From assembly GCF_002303885.1 (NCBI RefSeq), contig NZ_MRCM01000006.1, forward strand, positions 62,001-126,000: DNA of 64,000 nt, given 5' to 3'. The notes under the pieces were generated by a model. That model was not told the origin of the DNA. It saw only the letters and a list, made by a program, of their open reading frames with translations, and did no database searches. Each line of letters starts with the position of its first letter. Positions within the stretch are counted from its first letter, which is position 1. This document shows, piece after piece, positions 7,915 through 16,904 of this stretch. Position numbers and translations under genes: made by a program. This stretch comes from Flavobacterium sp. ACN2. GTDB taxonomy: Bacteria > Bacteroidota > Bacteroidia > Flavobacteriales > Flavobacteriaceae.

Positions 7915-9339
7915 ATGCTAAAAAAACTATCATATACAATACTGTTTGCATTGACACTGAGCTCTTGCAGTGATACTTTGGACGATATTAATAAAAATCC
8001 AAATGCAACTGAAACCCCTCTTGCACCGTATCTTTTAACAGGTACCTTAAAGCAAAGTGCCGATTTGTACTGGGGTGATGCAAATAACTTTAACTCGACT
8101 TTGCTGTTTGTGCAGCATTGGGCTAAAATTCAATATACAGAACCAGATCGCTATGATGTTTCTAATGCTTCTTTCACGTCATTGTGGGATAAGGGATATT
8201 CGACTCTAATTACAGATTTGAATACGATTATAAAATTTCCAGATGCTCAGGCAAACTCTAACTATAAAGGTATCGCCTTAACGTTGCGTTCATGGATCTT
8301 TTTATTACTGACAGATGCTTACGGAAGCATTCCGTACAAAGAAGCGGGTCAAAACGTAACGCCTGCCTATGGCACACAAAAAGAAGTATACACAGGATTG
8401 CTTGATGATTTAAAACAAGCGCAATCTTTGTTAAATCCAGCAAATGGTTCTGTTACAGGTGATTTGGCTTACAAAGGCGATATCTTGAAATGGAAAAAAC
8501 TGGTAAACTCACTTCGTTTGCGTATTGCGCTGAGAATTTCAGACAAAGAACCAGGTTTGGCAAAACAAGCTGCTATAGATGCTACAAGCGATGCAGGAGG
8601 ATTAATTGGCAGCAACGCCGAAACCTTCCAATTTGTTTATACCAGTTCACCACAGCAAAATCCAGCTTCGGCTTGGTTTGAAACTAGAGATGATTTCCGT
8701 ATTTCAAAAACTATGGTCGATCAATTATATGCATTGTCAGATCCTCGTTTGCCTGTTTTTGCACAATTGCCTTCAGATGCAACTGTAGGGAAATATGTTG
8801 GAGGTGCAAACGGATTATCAAATAGTGATGCTAATAGCCAAGGTTTTGCTAAAACATCAAAACCTGGAACTTATTTCTTGACATCGGCTTCTCCAGCTGT
8901 AATTGCTTCTTATTCAGAAACATTGTTTAATCTTGCAGAAGCCGCAGCCCGCGGATATATTTCGGGAGATGCAGAACAGTATTATAAAAATGCTATTACA
9001 GCATCTTTGAATCAGTTTGGAATTACTAATTCGACTACTATTTCAACTTATTTAGATCAAGCAAGTGTGAAATATGATGCATCAAATTATGCTAAATCTA
9101 TTGGTACGCAAAAATGGATTTCTTTTTTCGGACAAGGTTTAGATGCTTTTACAGAATGGAGAAGATTGGATTATCCAGTTCTTACAGCTGGTCCTGCTAC
9201 TGTTTTGGACGGAAAAATTCCTTCGCGTCTTTTCTATCCTGGTACAGAACAGTCTTTAAATGGTGCTAGTTACCAAGCAGCTGTAGCGGAACAAGGAAAA
9301 GATTTATTGACAACCAAATTATGGTTTGATGTAAAATAA
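7915..9339 (+). CDS. SusD/RagB-family substrate-binding lipoprotein
   Basis: A 474-residue lipoprotein with its lipobox in LTLSSCSD (Cys18). The pattern DDINKNPNATETPLAPYLLTG, an aromatic-rich helix set and a late WISFFGQGLDAFTEWRRLDYP segment are typical of the SusD-like_2 subgroup, which lacks an obvious carbohydrate link. It is co-transcribed with and lies immediately after the SusC gene. It should sit on the outer face of the outer membrane as the lid of the SusC channel. A strong terminator follows, so the operon is just these two genes. Confidence 0.93.
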   Translation: MLKKLSYTILFALTLSSCSDTLDDINKNPNATETPLAPYLLTGTLKQSADLYWGDANNFNSTLLFVQHWAKIQYTEPDRYDVSNASFTSLWDKGYSTLITDLNTIIKFPDAQANSNYKGIALTLRSWIFLLLTDAYGSIPYKEAGQNVTPAYGTQKEVYTGLLDDLKQAQSLLNPANGSVTGDLAYKGDILKWKKLVNSLRLRIALRISDKEPGLAKQAAIDATSDAGGLIGSNAETFQFVYTSSPQQNPASAWFETRDDFRISKTMVDQLYALSDPRLPVFAQLPSDATVGKYVGGANGLSNSDANSQGFAKTSKPGTYFLTSASPAVIASYSETLFNLAEAAARGYISGDAEQYYKNAITASLNQFGITNSTTISTYLDQASVKYDASNYAKSIGTQKWISFFGQGLDAFTEWRRLDYPVLTAGPATVLDGKIPSRLFYPGTEQSLNGASYQAAVAEQGKDLLTTKLWFDVK

Positions 9340-9668
9340 AAAATGTTGTTGTTTTTTTGAGTCAAAAAAAGCCCTGTATCTTATTTGATACAGGGCTTTT
9401 GCATTCGCATTTTCTATATAGTTCAATTTAAAAAAGTAAAAAAAGTTATAGAATTCAGTAACAAAACTTTCTCCGATTTTACTAATAATAAACACAGAAA
9501 AAATGGTATGTTTTTTTGTTGTAATTTAGAAATAAATTAACTGATTTATAGGTTCTAAAATAGCAATAAAGTAGAATATAAATGAGTTAGAGTTTATGAG
9601 ACTTGCTATAATTTCTACAGTAAATACAAGTGTCAGAAAAAACAAAGCAATTTAAAAAGTTAAGCAGT
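9340..9668. other. Intergenic region with a single terminator
   Basis: Apart from the terminator at 9367-9400 I see no gene, repeat or clear promoter. A weak TATAATTT-like sequence near 9606 is the only promoter-like element before the next gene. Confidence 0.5.
9367..9400 (+). terminator. Terminator of the SusC/SusD operon
   Basis: Perfect 14-bp stem AAAAGCCCTGTATC / GATACAGGGCTTTT with loop TTATTT, ending in T-run. Confidence 0.9.
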
Positions 9669-10598
9669 ATGCAAACTATATTAGGAGCCAACGGACAGAT
9701 TGGAGAAGAATTGGCAAGAGAATTAAAAAGAAATTATACCTCAGATATACGAATTGTAAGCCGTAAAGCACAAAAAGTAAATGATACAGATTCCGTTTTT
9801 TCGGCAGATTTAACCATTAAAGAAAAAGCAATAGAAGCCGTCAAAGGTAGTGAAATAGCTTATTTTACATTAGGACTTCCGATGGATACTGACTTATGGG
9901 AAAAACAGTTTGTGCTGATTTTAAGAAATGTTATTGAAGCCTGTAAAATCAATAAAACGAAATTGGTCTTTTTTGATAATACCTATATGTATCCACAAGA
10001 CAGCAGAGTGCTTACCGAAGAAACGGCCTTTGAACCTGTCGGCAGAAAGGGAGAAATTAGAAAAGAAATGGCAGAAATGGTGCTAAGCGAAATAAAAGCG
10101 GGACAATTGGAAGGCGTAATCTGTCGTGCACCTGAATTTTATGGGCCTGCCAAAACGCAGAGCATTACCAATACTTTAATCTTTAATGCTATTAAAGAAA
10201 ATAAAAAACTAAAAGTTCCTTTGAAAGACTCTAAAAAAAGAAGCCTAATTTGGACACCAGACGCAAGCCGTGCCACAGCTTTAATAGGCAATACGCCAGA
10301 TGCTTTTGGGCAGACTTGGCATTTGCCAGTCGATGAAAGCCATCTTAATTATAAAGAATTTATTGCCTTAGCTTCTGAAATATATGAGAGAGAACTAAAA
10401 TATAAAGTTATTCCAAAGTTTGTTTTTACCATTGGTGCATTTTTCAGTAAACAAGCAAAAGAACTCCAAGAATTGCTTCCAAGATATGAGCATGCCAATG
10501 TTTTTGATGATTCAAAATTTAGAAAGCGTTTTCCAGATTTTGCTGTAACAAGCTATAGAAACGGAATTGAAGAAATAAAAAAGGAGCAGCAATTTTAA
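9669..10598 (+). CDS. NAD(P)-dependent epimerase/NmrA-like oxidoreductase
   Basis: About 309 residues in the atypical SDR superfamily. The N-terminus TILGANGQIGEELA is the GxxGxxG Rossmann motif and should be within a few residues of the true start. I therefore prefer ATG at 9669 over an in-frame GTG at 9630. Later it has VVxFDNTYMY-like text (LVFFDNTYMYP) and CRAPEFYGP, as in NAD-dependent epimerases/dehydratases, but no clean YxxxK pair. It probably reduces or isomerises a small metabolite or acts as a redox sensor. A terminator follows. Confidence 0.8.
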   Translation: MQTILGANGQIGEELARELKRNYTSDIRIVSRKAQKVNDTDSVFSADLTIKEKAIEAVKGSEIAYFTLGLPMDTDLWEKQFVLILRNVIEACKINKTKLVFFDNTYMYPQDSRVLTEETAFEPVGRKGEIRKEMAEMVLSEIKAGQLEGVICRAPEFYGPAKTQSITNTLIFNAIKENKKLKVPLKDSKKRSLIWTPDASRATALIGNTPDAFGQTWHLPVDESHLNYKEFIALASEIYERELKYKVIPKFVFTIGAFFSKQAKELQELLPRYEHANVFDDSKFRKRFPDFAVTSYRNGIEEIKKEQQF

Positions 10599-10624
10599 TC
10601 AGAATGATGGTTTGAAAGAAAATT

Positions 10625-10657
10625 AAAAATGCTAAATCCAAAAGATCTAGCATTTTT
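10625..10657. terminator. Bidirectional terminator between convergent genes
   Basis: Stem AAAAATGCTA / TAGCATTTTT with a 13-nt loop. A-run on the left and T-run on the right serve the plus gene ending at 10598 and the minus gene ending at 10689. Confidence 0.7.
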
Positions 10658-10688
10658 ATATATTTTTTAAAGTCGAAATATATAATTT

Positions 10689-11459
10689 CTATAACGATTC
10701 ATACCAATCTAAAATATAATCGGCAACACTTTCCCAGCCCGGTTCTCCGCAAATAAAATGGCTTTTGCCATCAAATATTTTTAGATCGACACGACCTGCA
10801 TTTTCTTTGTATCGGCTGGCAATTGTCTCTGTTAAATTAGGAGGGAAGATATGGTCGTTTCCGCCGCCAATAAACAAAATAGGTTCGTGCGGTTTTTTGA
10901 AATTGATATTAGAGAAAGAATTCAAAACCAATTCTCTGCTGACTTTATAGCTTTCAGGCACTGCGAATTTCTCAAAAGCAATGCTTTTTTGCGATTCCGG
11001 AATGGTATTAAAAAAAGCATAATCATACCATTTTCTGCTTCCCATAAAATATTTGCTTGTAGAGAAAAAGCCAAAAGCCGGTATTACTGTTTTTAAGGTT
11101 TGAAATGGCGGAAACACATTTTTTGGAGGCGCACCATCAATGCTTACTCCAGCCGCTGCTTTACCTAATTCAACCAGTTTTAAGGTGGCCATACCCGCCA
11201 TAGAATGTCCTATTACCAAAGGCTTTTCGGGTAAAGTGTCTATTAATTTGCTGATGGCCGTAACAATATCTATAAATCCAGTTTTAGTAAGATCAGGATG
11301 CACTCTTGCTCTCAATTCGGCAGGAACTCCTTCGTGTCCTGGGTTTGCGGGAGTATAAACCGTATATCCTTTTTGTTCATAGTACTTTTTCCATTCTGTC
11401 CACGTTTTGTCGTTCACAAAATTTCCATGAATGAGTACAATAGTTTTAGATTTTGACAT
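10689..11459 (-). CDS. Alpha/beta hydrolase
   Basis: A 256-residue protein. VLIHGNFVNDKTW gives the oxyanion-hole HG. GHSMAG carries the nucleophilic Ser, GGGNDHIFP the acidic residue and GKSHFI the catalytic His, so the triad is complete. There is no signal peptide, so it is cytoplasmic. It shares WxxWxxYxxxxGYxVxxP and the PES-x3-R plus FKKxHxPxLF patterns with the gene at 19005-19793, so the two are paralogues. The start of this gene lies 8 nt after the end of the isochorismatase gene at 11468-12007, which makes a two-gene operon. Substrate unknown. Confidence 0.9.
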   Translation of the reverse strand: MSKSKTIVLIHGNFVNDKTWTEWKKYYEQKGYTVYTPANPGHEGVPAELRARVHPDLTKTGFIDIVTAISKLIDTLPEKPLVIGHSMAGMATLKLVELGKAAAGVSIDGAPPKNVFPPFQTLKTVIPAFGFFSTSKYFMGSRKWYDYAFFNTIPESQKSIAFEKFAVPESYKVSRELVLNSFSNINFKKPHEPILFIGGGNDHIFPPNLTETIASRYKENAGRVDLKIFDGKSHFICGEPGWESVADYILDWYESL

Positions 11460-11467
11460 GATTCTTT

Positions 11468-12007
11468 TTATTTGATTAGTGTTAGAATTTCTTTAAAAAT
11501 TTCCCGTCTCGAATCTTTTACAAGTTCATAAAGGCACATTTCAACATTGGTTACTGAAGCTCCTTTGTGCTGCAGTTTTTGCAAAGCAATTACAATGCTT
11601 TCTTCTGATCTGGAAGAAATACAATTGGCTACAACTTCGACTTCAAAATTATAGGCCAATAATCCTATTGCCGTTTGATACACACAGATATGAGCTTCTA
11701 TACCGCAGATTAACCACTGCTTTCTACCAGAATCTATAATCGCCTGTTTAAAAGTTTCGTTATCCAATGCATTGAAAGAAAACTTCTCAATTGGTTTCTG
11801 ATCCTGAAATAGCTTTTCTAATTCAGGTATCGTTGCGCCAAGTCCTTTTGGGTTTTGTTCGGCCCAAATTATCGGAATTGAAAGTAATTGACAGCCTCGA
11901 ATAAGTTTTTCCAAATTAGCGGTTAGCTTTTCGCTGTTGTGCACCATTCGGGCCAATTTTCCTTGAACATCAATTACAATCAATCCAGTTTTTTCTTGTA
12001 CAAGCAT
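11468..12007 (-). CDS. Isochorismatase-family cysteine hydrolase
   Basis: A 179-residue hydrolase. GLIVIDVQGKLA supplies the catalytic Asp (residue 13), IEKFSFNA the Lys and CGIEAHICVYQTA the nucleophilic Cys. The short form resembles the YcaC/nicotinamidase-related subgroup. It is the first gene of an operon with the alpha/beta hydrolase at 10689. A TAAATTTG -7 box lies upstream on the minus strand at 12045-12052, about 38 nt before the start codon, without a convincing TTG partner. Confidence 0.87.
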   Translation of the reverse strand: MLVQEKTGLIVIDVQGKLARMVHNSEKLTANLEKLIRGCQLLSIPIIWAEQNPKGLGATIPELEKLFQDQKPIEKFSFNALDNETFKQAIIDSGRKQWLICGIEAHICVYQTAIGLLAYNFEVEVVANCISSRSEESIVIALQKLQHKGASVTNVEMCLYELVKDSRREIFKEILTLIK

Positions 12008-12110
12008 AACGACTTCTTTTTATTGTTTTTGAGAATTAAATTTACAAATTTATTTTCTTGTAAAATATTTAATTACAGATTGTTAAGTTTGTTTTGTTCA
12101 AGGATTAATC

Positions 12111-13148
12111 TTACTTCAAATACTTTTTAAGTTCTGCTGCGGCTTGAATAAAAAGTGCTTTTGTCTGCGGAATTTCAGCTAAACCATTCAATAACCCGAA
12201 ATCGTGAATGACGTCGTTGTAGCGAACAGTTGTAACCACAACTCCCGCATCACTCAATTTACGTCCGTAAGCTTCTCCTTCATCTCTCAAAATATCATTT
12301 TCGGCAACTTGAATTAAAGTAGGAGGAAGACCTTTCAGCTGAGATAAATTGGCTTGCAGTGGCGAAGCGTATATTTCTTTTCTTTTGGAAGGATCTACGT
12401 ATTGATCCCACATCCATTTCATTAAAGAATCGGTCAGAAAGCGCTGTTTGCCATAGAGTTTATACGATTCTGTTTCAAAATTAGCATCGGTTACAGGCCA
12501 GAAAAGAATCTGCACTTTATAGAGCGGCGTTCCTTTTTCTTTCGCCATCAAGGCACTCGCTGTAGCCAGATTTCCACCAGCACTATTGCCCACGATTCCT
12601 AATTTGCTTCCATCCACATTGATTTCGCTTCCATGCGCCGAAATCCATTTTGCGGCTGCGTAAACCTCGTTTACAGGCTGAGGATATTTGTGTTCTGGAG
12701 CCAGAGAATAATTGACAAAAACGCCCACATAACCCGTTAAAACGCTTAAATCTCTAACCATTCTTTTGTGAGTAGGATAATCGCCCAGCACCCAACCGCC
12801 GCCATGAATGAACATAAAAACAGGCAGTTTTCCTTTCGCGCCAGCGGGACGAACAATATTCAACTTGATTTTGTAACCGTCGGCTGTAATTTCTTTTTCC
12901 GATTCTTCAATTCCAGACAAATCAACTTTAAAAGCATTTTGAGCGCCAACCAATACATTTCGGGCATCTGCAACCGGAAGCGATTCTAATGGAGCTCCTC
13001 CAGAATTTAGAGGTTTTAAAAAGGCTTTTACGGCTGGAGTCAAATGCGGATCTGTAGCATAATCGCCTTGCGCATAACCTTTTGTTGTTAAAGTGTTTAA
13101 AATTATATAAGGAATAAAGATCATTTTTAAGAGAATTGATTTTTTCAT
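12111..13148 (-). CDS. Exported HSL/GDXG-type carboxylesterase
   Basis: A 345-residue protein with a signal peptide (hydrophobic residues 5-22, cleavage near GYAQ). FIHGGGWVLGD is the HGGG oxyanion motif of the hormone-sensitive-lipase family. GNSAGG carries the nucleophile, ENDILRDEG the Asp and VIHDFGLL the His. It would hydrolyse short acyl or aryl esters in the periplasm. It follows the exported protein at 13174 by 25 nt and probably shares its sigma-54-like promoter. Confidence 0.9.
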   Translation of the reverse strand: MKKSILLKMIFIPYIILNTLTTKGYAQGDYATDPHLTPAVKAFLKPLNSGGAPLESLPVADARNVLVGAQNAFKVDLSGIEESEKEITADGYKIKLNIVRPAGAKGKLPVFMFIHGGGWVLGDYPTHKRMVRDLSVLTGYVGVFVNYSLAPEHKYPQPVNEVYAAAKWISAHGSEINVDGSKLGIVGNSAGGNLATASALMAKEKGTPLYKVQILFWPVTDANFETESYKLYGKQRFLTDSLMKWMWDQYVDPSKRKEIYASPLQANLSQLKGLPPTLIQVAENDILRDEGEAYGRKLSDAGVVVTTVRYNDVIHDFGLLNGLAEIPQTKALFIQAAAELKKYLK

Positions 13149-13173
13149 TGTGTTTAAGCTTTAGAATTATGTT

Positions 13174-13917
13174 TTATTTTACAGAATAAGGCAATGAAAG
13201 ATTTCCGCTGGCAACAGTATAAACTTTGTATACCCCGAGCATTGGCTTAGAACCTTCAGAATCATGCGAACCGCCAGCTCCTGTGCTAACTTCCATATAG
13301 CAGCTTACAGCATCAAACTTAAAATTGGTTTTGTTGTTGATTCTAAAATCGGGTACGATTACTTTTATAGAATTTCCTTTAGACACGATATTAAAACCTG
13401 GGCTATCCATATACATTGCCATTCCAGGATTTGTTGGAGGAAGAACCACATTTGGATCTCCTTTTGTAAATTCTCTAACCGAAAGTCCGCCGGCAACACG
13501 TTTGTCTTCAACTAACAAAACCCAGTGTGCATGCCAGATTAAACCATCATTGAGATAATTTCCGTCAAGATTTTCATCCCAAAGCGGAGTGTCTTCAAAA
13601 TCGGGATGAGAAGTAAGCGCAAGTGCTACTATTCCTTCGGCTTGACCGAAACCAATATCAGAAGATTTTAAAGTAGTCGGAAAAACATAGGCCAAAACTG
13701 GCGCACCATTTAACTGGCCAACTGGTTTAGGCATTGTTTTTCCTGCAGTTCCTTCTACTTTAATGTCCCAAACCGTAAGGCCTAAATCTGCTTTATGGGT
13801 TATTGTAGCCGATTTTATTTTAAAATCACTGTTATTGTAGGAACTGCATTTATCGCAGGCTTTTGCAGCGCTAAAATTTAGAAATAAAATGATGATTAGC
13901 AATATTGATTTTTTCAT
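13174..13917 (-). CDS. Exported hypothetical protein
   Basis: A 247-residue secreted protein with a signal peptide ending near AKA (residue 20), then a C-D-K-C motif. The mature part is mainly beta, contains GLIWHAHWVLLVEDKRVAGGLSVR and ends with a conserved-looking SCYMEVSTGAGGSHDSEG segment. I cannot name a family. It is the first gene of an operon with the exported esterase. A -24/-12 element sits 38-52 nt upstream of its ATG, so it is probably controlled by the sigma-54 response regulator at 16905. It may bind or modify the substrate of the esterase. Confidence 0.65.
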   Translation of the reverse strand: MKKSILLIIILFLNFSAAKACDKCSSYNNSDFKIKSATITHKADLGLTVWDIKVEGTAGKTMPKPVGQLNGAPVLAYVFPTTLKSSDIGFGQAEGIVALALTSHPDFEDTPLWDENLDGNYLNDGLIWHAHWVLLVEDKRVAGGLSVREFTKGDPNVVLPPTNPGMAMYMDSPGFNIVSKGNSIKVIVPDFRINNKTNFKFDAVSCYMEVSTGAGGSHDSEGSKPMLGVYKVYTVASGNLSLPYSVK

Positions 13918-13954
13918 AATAAATTGGTTTTTAAGGGTTAACTTCCCTAGAAAA

Positions 13955-13969
13955 CCAATTTATATGCCA
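13955..13969 (-). promoter_or_regulatory. Sigma-54-like -24/-12 promoter
   Basis: On the minus strand the sequence is TGGCA-TATAAA-TTGG. The GG and TTG are spaced as in TGGCAC-N5-TTGC, with a mismatch at the C of the -12 GC. Predicted transcription start is about 25 nt upstream of the ATG at 13917. Confidence 0.5.
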
Positions 13970-13998
13970 TGGCAATAAAAGCTTTAATAATAAGGTTT

Positions 13999-14043
13999 TA
14001 GCGCTTTTTATGAAGATTAAAAGCGCTATATTTCGCTAAACCC
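13999..14043. promoter_or_regulatory. Candidate enhancer: inverted repeat plus TATTTCGCTAAA element
   Basis: Perfect inverted repeat TAGCGCTTTT / AAAAGCGCTA (13999-14008 and 14019-14028, 10-nt spacer). It runs directly into TATTTCGCTAAACCCA (14028-14043). That last element is almost identical to one arm and spacer of the palindrome at 21025-21058. It lies 30-90 nt upstream of the sigma-54-like promoter, a normal place for a bound activator. Confidence 0.4.
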
Positions 14044-14097
14044 ATTTCGATTCGTGAGATATCGCTACAAAAGAAATAAGCATTGTAGTGTGATACT

Positions 14098-14241
14098 AAA
14101 CACATAGAGACATAGTTTAAAGTGTTGACCTTGAACTAGAAAAGGTATTTTACTAATTTAAAAACACATAGTTATCTATGTTTAGAAACTTGTTTCTTTT
14201 GTCTTCTTTCAGATACAAACAAAACTATGTTTCTATGTGTT
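14098..14241. repeat. MITE-like inverted repeat of an ACACATAG element
   Basis: AACACATAGAGACATAGTTT at 14099-14118 reappears in inverted orientation at 14221-14241 with a single A/G difference. A third partial copy (AAACACATAG) lies at 14162-14171. The stretch 13918-14266 therefore contains a promoter/enhancer segment and this repeat, and no gene. Confidence 0.5.
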
Positions 14242-14266
14242 GAAATTAATTGTATCCAATAGAAAA

Positions 14267-16702
14267 CTATCTTCTTTTTTCATTGATTGGAAACTCTTTA
14301 GAGAATTCTATTTTAAGAATTGTTCCATTATTGTTTTCCATAGAAAAAGCCGCATCCAAATCATCGCTAAGACCTCTTATTAGACTTAAGCCAAACGAAT
14401 TGATTTTTTTATTGCTGATGTTTGCATCAAAGCCCACTCCGTTATCAGCAATTGTCAGCAGGTATTTGTCTTCTGTTGTCGCTTGGAGCGTAACATAAAT
14501 CATTCCTATTCTGTTGTCTGGAAAAGCGTATTTTATTGAATTGGTAATAGCTTCGTTTAAGATAAGCCCAAGCGGAACGGCCTGTGCAACATCTAATTCG
14601 AGCGGATCAATTTTAAGTTCAAAGCGAATGCGTTGTCCAAGCGAGAAAGATTCTCTCAAATACTCGACTAATTCTTTGATGTAATTGGGCATATTGATCG
14701 TCGAAATATTCTCTGAACTATATAGTTTTTGATGAATTAACGACATAGAATGAATGCGATGCTGACTGTTTTTAATGGCCGACAACGCCATATCGTTCTC
14801 CAAATAAGCCGATTGCGAATTAAGAAGGCTTATGACGGTTTGAAGATTATTTTTTACGCGGTGATGGATTTCTTTCAAAAGCCATTCTTTTTCATCTAAC
14901 AAATGTCTAAGATTAATGTTCTTTTGATTGATTTCTTTTTCTTTAAATTCCAATTCAGCATTCGTTCTCTGTTTTAGGCGGTATCGATTGTATAATAAAC
15001 CAAGAAAAAGAGCCAATAAAACCAAACTCCAGATGGAAAGCGTATTTAATAATTTTGATTTTTTTAAAGCCGTTTGCTGTAAATCGGTTTCTTTGTCTAA
15101 TTGTTTGATTTTTTGTTCTTTATTTTCTGTTTCGTATTGAATTCTAAGCTCTTCAATTTGTTTGTTTTTAGAATAATCTAAAAGAGAATCACTGAATTTT
15201 TTATACAATTTATGATGTACCAAAGCCGATTTAAAATCCCCATTTAGCGAATCCAATTTATACAAAGACATTTCCAATGCTTCCGAATTGTAGGTCTTAC
15301 CATATTTTTTGGAAAGCGCTTCGACTTTATCAATATAAAATTTTGTTTTGGCTAGATTTTGCCGATTTGCATAAAATAAAGCAATAGACGAATACGTATT
15401 GCAGAGATCTCGATAAGTTTGCGGTGAATCTAAAGCATCTGCAGCTTCTCCGGCTTTTATAAAATACTTTTCGGCGGTGCCATAATTTTTAATTCGCCAA
15501 TAACAATTTGCGTAGGCAAAATTCATAATCATGTTGTCAAATTTATTTGGAGGCGGATAATGGCTTGTTATAGAATTCATATATTCTATGGCTTCTTTGT
15601 TTTTTCCTTTGGCAGACAAAGAGGCTGTAGCCGTGATGAAACTTTTATACCAGCTTCCACTGCTAAAAACATTTTGCCCGTATTTTATGCTTTTTTCAGC
15701 CATTTTCATGGCATCATCGGTATGTCCCATCTGCAAATACATTAAACCTAGACGCATATAAAAAATATCTGCAAAAGTGTAATCTTTGGTAGATTCCATT
15801 GTTTGCACACTCTTTAGAGCATAATATAAAGCACTTTTCATGTTAAACTGAACAGCTTCTATATGAGCAATTGTAGTTTCTCCATACTGCTGCTGTCTGA
15901 AGCCGATTTTTCGCATATCGGCAATATTTTGATAGAGTATTTTTTTGGCATCGTTTATTTTTCCGTGCCAGAAATAAATGGTGCACAGCTTTGCTTTTGT
16001 TTCCAGTCTTTTTTCTTCAAGACCCAATGTTTTAAACAAAGCTTCGGCTTCTTTTAGAATTTTCTCTTTTTCGGGATCTAAGTCATATTGATAGCTCGCC
16101 TGATTGAGTAATGCATGTGCCAGCGCTGTTTTATCTTTTTGTTTTCGGCACTCGTTTACAACCTGTAAAAAGCATTTTTTACTTTCAGGATAGTTGTTGA
16201 TTTGGAAATAAAATTTTCCCAAAAGCATTAAACTTTCATGCTGCCATTTTTGTGTTTTTAGCTCATTACTAATCTTTACCGCGTCGGTGATATAAAGATT
16301 AGCGTTTTTTAAATCTTCTGGCTTTGTAAAAGGTTTGAAGAGATAAAAGATTCCCAATTGTAGCGCCAGTTTTATTTTATCGACACCTTTAGATTTCAAA
16401 TAAAGCTTTTTTGCGGCATCGATGTTTCCTTTTTCAATTAAATCATTTCCAATTAGATAAGAGCCATCATTAAAACCTTCGTCATAAGCTAAAGAAACAG
16501 GAAGTTTATAGGCCTTGCAGGTTAAAACTACAGAACTATCGGCATCAATAGAGCCTTGATTTGAATTGTATAAATAAGAAGAGCAGGTGTGAATTAATAG
16601 ACGTTTCTTTTTTAAGTCATAATTTGCTGTTGCAGGATGGTTTTGTGCCTGAGAATTAATTGTAATAAAAAACAGCAGACAAAACGTGTAAAGTAGCTTC
16701 AT
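14267..16702 (-). CDS. TPR-containing sensor histidine kinase (HisKA_2 type)
   Basis: 811 residues. Signal peptide (cleavage near NSQAQ, residue 20), then about 480 residues of TPR-like helices in the periplasm. A single membrane helix follows around residues 570-595 (LSIWSLVLLALFLGLLY), then a coiled coil. The dimerisation/phosphoacceptor motif is KEIHHRVKNNLQTVISLL, typical of HisKA_2 kinases. The ATPase domain has NEAITNSIKYAF (N box) and IADNGVGF (G1). It is transcribed divergently from the sigma-54 response regulator at 16905 and is its likely partner. Periplasmic TPRs suggest it senses a protein or peptide ligand. Confidence 0.92.
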   Translation of the reverse strand: MKLLYTFCLLFFITINSQAQNHPATANYDLKKKRLLIHTCSSYLYNSNQGSIDADSSVVLTCKAYKLPVSLAYDEGFNDGSYLIGNDLIEKGNIDAAKKLYLKSKGVDKIKLALQLGIFYLFKPFTKPEDLKNANLYITDAVKISNELKTQKWQHESLMLLGKFYFQINNYPESKKCFLQVVNECRKQKDKTALAHALLNQASYQYDLDPEKEKILKEAEALFKTLGLEEKRLETKAKLCTIYFWHGKINDAKKILYQNIADMRKIGFRQQQYGETTIAHIEAVQFNMKSALYYALKSVQTMESTKDYTFADIFYMRLGLMYLQMGHTDDAMKMAEKSIKYGQNVFSSGSWYKSFITATASLSAKGKNKEAIEYMNSITSHYPPPNKFDNMIMNFAYANCYWRIKNYGTAEKYFIKAGEAADALDSPQTYRDLCNTYSSIALFYANRQNLAKTKFYIDKVEALSKKYGKTYNSEALEMSLYKLDSLNGDFKSALVHHKLYKKFSDSLLDYSKNKQIEELRIQYETENKEQKIKQLDKETDLQQTALKKSKLLNTLSIWSLVLLALFLGLLYNRYRLKQRTNAELEFKEKEINQKNINLRHLLDEKEWLLKEIHHRVKNNLQTVISLLNSQSAYLENDMALSAIKNSQHRIHSMSLIHQKLYSSENISTINMPNYIKELVEYLRESFSLGQRIRFELKIDPLELDVAQAVPLGLILNEAITNSIKYAFPDNRIGMIYVTLQATTEDKYLLTIADNGVGFDANISNKKINSFGLSLIRGLSDDLDAAFSMENNNGTILKIEFSKEFPINEKRR

Positions 16703-16904
16703 GGTTTATTAGAATTAAATTTAGTAGGTTTTGGATTAACAAATATAGGAAGAAACAATTTTTATGTTTTGAAAAATAATATGAAAATTACGGTTAATTA
16801 TGATTTTTATTTATCTAAATTTGGAAACGACTAATTTTAATTGTGATAATTAACTATTTTTGTATCAATAAATTAAGTGCAAGATAGATAAAAAATAACC
16901 ACTT

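Noticed and set aside
9630..9668. GTG start for the NAD-dependent epimerase
   Set aside because: The Rossmann motif begins at the ATG at 9669, so the extra 13 residues are unlikely.
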